From: Gammaproteobacteria bacterium
GTDB taxonomy: Bacteria; Pseudomonadota; Gammaproteobacteria; Thiohalorhabdales; Thiohalorhabdaceae
Direction: 5' to 3'
DNA length: 17,285 nucleotides
Assembly: GCA_018609925.1 (NCBI GenBank)
Contig: JAHEOG010000175.1
Coordinates: forward strand, 1-17,285
Shown here: positions 15,204-17,285 of the stretch, one piece after another
How the letters are laid out: each line of letters starts with the position of its first letter
Numbering within the stretch: position 1 is the stretch's first letter
Translations under genes and position numbers: made by a program
Notes under the pieces: generated by a model
Told to the model about the DNA's origin: nothing
The model's database searches: none
What the model saw: only the letters and a program-made list of their open reading frames with translations

Positions 15204-15476
15204 CTATCCGGACGGGCGGTTCTCCCGAATATAGTTGGTTAAATTTTTCAGGGAGGCAAAGATTTCCATGTTCTTTTCGTCGTCCGCTCGTAGCTGGACC
15301 CCGAACTGCTGGGATACCGCCAGTGCGATCTCCAAGGCGTCAATGGAATCCAGCCCCAGCCCCTCCCTAAACAATGGGGCGTCTGGGTCGATCCTTTCCG
15401 CATTGACCTCTTCCAGGCCAAGGGCATCCACGATGACTCGGGCGACTTCGTGCTCCAGAGGGTTTTGTTCTCTCAT
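15204..15476 (-). CDS. Acyl carrier protein, ApeE/ApeF-like
   Basis: This acidic acyl carrier protein of 90 residues should be modified by 4'-phosphopantetheine on S44 in GLDSIDALEI (41-50) and carry the aryl starter and growing polyene. The C-terminal EIFASLKNLTNYIRENR is typical of arylpolyene ACPs. The start is ATG 15474-15476 (MREQNPLEHEVARV); the frame stays open upstream to 15614 but the extra residues are not ACP-like. It is the first gene of minus-strand block A. It is the only ACP seen in this window, whereas characterised E. coli-type arylpolyene clusters encode two. Confidence 0.93.
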   Translation of the reverse strand: MREQNPLEHEVARVIVDALGLEEVNAERIDPDAPLFREGLGLDSIDALEIALAVSQQFGVQLRADDEKNMEIFASLKNLTNYIRENRPSG

Positions 15477-15538
15477 TCCCGTCTTTGAGGGCTGGTGGCA
15501 TTGGGCAGAAGCTCTTCGGGAAGGCTCGGCGCAGCCCA

Positions 15539-15565
15539 AATCTACCACAATGGGTGGCCCATCAA
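15539..15565 (-). promoter_or_regulatory. Candidate promoter for the ACP-led block A
   Basis: On the minus strand TTGATG (15565-15560) is followed after 15 bp by TAGATT (15544-15539), 4/6 matches each to the sigma-70 consensus but with a short spacer. It lies about 65-90 bp before the ACP start, a sensible place for the block A promoter. Confidence 0.28.
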
Positions 15566-15727
15566 GGATCGGTTCCATTGCCCGAAACATGCGCGCCACT
15601 GGTCTTCCTTCCATGGCAAAAACCCCTACCCTTGGTCACGTACTCCCTTGGGGGTTGGTTCCGGTACGCAGTCCCTTCCGGGAGACAGACGAGAGGGGAG
15701 GGCACCTTGTTGGGGCGGAACGGGGAC

Positions 15728-15747
15728 TTCTTCTCCCGCGAGAAGAA
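15728..15747. promoter_or_regulatory. Perfect palindrome, possible operator
   Basis: TTCTTCTC (15728-15735) and GAGAAGAA (15740-15747) form a perfect 8-bp inverted repeat around CCGC. It lies in the 329-bp divergent region between the ACP and the outer-membrane protein gene, 58 bp before the latter's ATG and just upstream of an AT-rich TTATCCTATTTT stretch (15753-15764) that could serve as a -10. No T tract follows on either strand, so an operator is more likely than a terminator. Confidence 0.4.
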
Positions 15748-15805
15748 CCCGGTTATCCTATTTTCCCAATCCATGAGCCCGTCTGTTCAACACGGGGGTA
15801 CATCC

Positions 15806-16327
15806 ATGACCCGCTTCGCTGGCACCCTTACCCTATGCCTGCTTTTGATAGTCGGAGGTCTGGCCTCCGGAACCGCCCTGGCCCAATCCAGGGAGGCCTA
15901 TGTAGGGGGCGGCTTGGCCTTACAAAATGCAGATACCTCGGACGACGGCATGGCGGTCATTGCCCGAGGCGGCGTCGGGCTCCCGGAGCTCAGCCAGAAG
16001 ATGGCGGGGAACTGGAGTGCCGAAGGGGAATTTACCCGGAGCCTGATCTCCCCCGAAGCGGGCGGCAACGACTTGGATATCACCTCGTTCGGGGCATACG
16101 CCCTGTACAAATTCCCCATCCAGCAATTCCATCTCCGGGGCCGGGCCGGATTCGTGTTTAAGAACCTCGATTTCGATGGCCGGGCCGGCGACGATGATGA
16201 GCTCGATTTCAGTGCCGGCTTCGGAGCCGGATACCGGGTGGCGCCCAACGTGGACGTGACCGTGGAATACACGTTCCTAATGGACGATGTGAGGCACGTG
16301 AGCTTTCAAGGGATCTTCTATTTCTAG
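15806..16327 (+). CDS. Outer-membrane beta-barrel protein (small porin-like)
   Basis: This protein of 173 residues has a classical signal peptide: MTR, a hydrophobic core LTLCLLLIVGGLASG, and a likely cleavage at ALA-QS (residues 24-26). The mature part has alternating amphipathic strands (EAYVGGGLALQ, FGAYALYKFP, FHLRGRAGFVFKN, FSAGFGAGYRV, VDVTVEYTFL) and ends in IFYF. That C-terminal phenylalanine is typical of BAM-inserted barrels. It looks like an 8-stranded OmpA/OmpX-type barrel. The start is ATG 15806-15808 with GGGGG 7-11 nt upstream; an in-frame ATG at 15773 would add 11 residues before the signal. It diverges from the ACP operon, so a role in housing or delivering the pigment is possible but unproven. 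Confidence 0.82.
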   Translation: MTRFAGTLTLCLLLIVGGLASGTALAQSREAYVGGGLALQNADTSDDGMAVIARGGVGLPELSQKMAGNWSAEGEFTRSLISPEAGGNDLDITSFGAYALYKFPIQQFHLRGRAGFVFKNLDFDGRAGDDDELDFSAGFGAGYRVAPNVDVTVEYTFLMDDVRHVSFQGIFYF

Positions 16328-16410
16328 CGGGAAGCGAAGATCGCAAAGGAGGGTAGGGGGACAGGCCACGCGGAGAGCGGGGGGATTGGGACTGAAGGGG
16401 CGAAGGGCGG

Positions 16411-17285
16411 CTAGGCCTTGCGTCCCTCGATCAGGTGGATCTCCGAGGCTGTGGGGATGATGCGGGTTAGCTCCAGTCCGGCCGCCTCGAACAGCTCCCG
16501 GTACTCGGCCTCGGTTCGCTCCCGGCCTCTGGGGATTACCATCATGGTCAGGTCAAGCCATTTGGCGAAGGATTCGGTATTACCCGGGGGAAGCACGCAC
16601 TCCGCCACCCGGACCCGAGCCGGTTCCGGCAGGGCGGCCCGGACATTGGCCAGGATCGTTCGGCTCCGCTCGTCATCCTAGTCGCGGAGGATGTGGCGCA
16701 GGAGGTAGATGTCACCCACCTCGGGGACGGCCTCGAAGAAATTGCCCGGCGCCAGCTCACAGCGCTGGCTTGGCTCGTCCTCCGCCATATCCTTGCGGGC
16801 CCGCTCCACCACCCCCGGTAGATCGAACAACACCCCGCCCAACTTGGGGTAGCGCCTCAGCGCCGTTTGGAAAACCGATCCGTTACCGCCGCCCACATCG
16901 ACCAGGGTTTCGGCAACAGAGAGATCCACGGCATCCAATAGGGCCTCCGTCTCCCTGCCATGGATGCCTCCCGTGGCCCGGTCGAAGATGGCGGCCATTT
17001 CGGGGTGATCGGCCAGGAATTCGAATATGGGCTGGCCGTAGACATGGTCGAAGGCCGTCCCTCCCGTACCCACGCTGTGGAAAAGCTCGCCCCACGCCCG
17101 GAAGTGCTCCTCGCCCATCATGATGGCCATGGCCCTTTTGGAGTCGGCAGCGTCATCGCGCAGGGGCTCGGCCAATGCGGTTAGCTCGAATCGGCCATCC
17201 TCGCGCTCTGCGAAGATCCCCTTGCTCGCCAGGGCCCGCAAAAGGCGGTAGAGGGAGTCGGTATGGGCTCCCGTGGTCCGGGCCA
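16411..17285 (-). pseudogene. O-methyltransferase (Methyltransf_2 type) with in-frame amber stop; 5' end beyond window
   Basis: This reads as one continuous frame broken only by TAG at 16680-16678. The part before the stop has the N-terminal dimerisation/winged-helix region (HTDSLYRLLRALASKGIF, running off the window edge), FDHVYGQPIFEFL and the SAM motif VDVGGGNGS, and ends RHILRD. After the stop the frame continues with DDERSRTILANVRAALPEP, VLPPGN, ERTEAEYRELFEAAGL and IPTASEIHLIEG. Family members read HDWDDE at the break, so TAG replaces the conserved Trp codon TGG. The usual catalytic His of LHDW is Arg (LRDx). The gene is therefore a probable pseudogene, unless the base is a sequencing error or is read through. 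Intact relatives methylate aromatic or carotenoid hydroxyls, which would suit aryl O-methylation of the pigment. A GTG at 16606-16608 could restart the last 65 residues but would give no working enzyme. Confidence 0.85.

Noticed and set aside
16411..16608. Separate small gene of 65 codons starting at GTG 16608
   Set aside because: The sequence is the C-terminal end of the interrupted O-methyltransferase and is in frame with the upstream part across the TAG.

Overview
The window reads as a high-GC gammaproteobacterial chromosome segment. At the left edge, the end of uvrC is followed by pgsA and a tRNA-Cys gene, an order close to the E. coli uvrC-pgsA-tRNA neighbourhood. The next 14 kb is a near-complete arylpolyene pigment cluster. 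Its gene set (chorismatase, aryl AMP-ligase, type II ketosynthase with chain-length factor, ketoreductase, two hot-dog dehydratases, flavin-dependent halogenase, methyltransferases, MMPL exporter) resembles the xanthomonadin locus. It would also suit chloronatronochrome-type pigments of haloalkaliphilic sulfur bacteria such as Thioalkalivibrio. The genus cannot be fixed from this sequence alone.

Layout: 1-624 uvrC (3' part, +); 627-1199 pgsA (+); 1308-1382 tRNA-Cys(GCA) (+). Minus-strand block C (3257 to 1481) holds a XanB2-like chorismatase and a UbiE-like methyltransferase. A single plus-strand AMP-ligase lies at 3574-4896. Minus-strand block B (10162 to 4930) holds ketosynthase, chain-length factor, ApeP-like dehydratase, FabG-like reductase, family 2 glycosyltransferase and halogenase, most of them joined by 4-nt stop/start overlaps. 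Minus-strand block A (15476 to 10365) holds the ACP, a small membrane protein, an ApeI-like dehydratase, an LPLAT acyltransferase, a LolA-like protein and an MMPL exporter. A plus-strand outer-membrane beta-barrel gene (15806-16327) diverges from block A. Last, a minus-strand O-methyltransferase (16411 to beyond 17285) is interrupted by an in-frame amber codon.

Inferred pathway: chorismatase makes hydroxybenzoate from chorismate. The AMP-ligase loads it on the ACP. The ketosynthase/chain-length-factor pair extends it, and the reductase plus dehydratases leave a conjugated polyene. The halogenase and methyltransferase(s) decorate the aryl head. The acyltransferase and glycosyltransferase attach or modify the product, and the LolA/MMPL pair (perhaps with the beta-barrel protein) moves it to the outer membrane. 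Only one ACP and no thioesterase are seen here, so some parts may lie outside the window.

Five cluster genes appear to use TTG starts. I saw no transposase, integrase, CRISPR array or rRNA.
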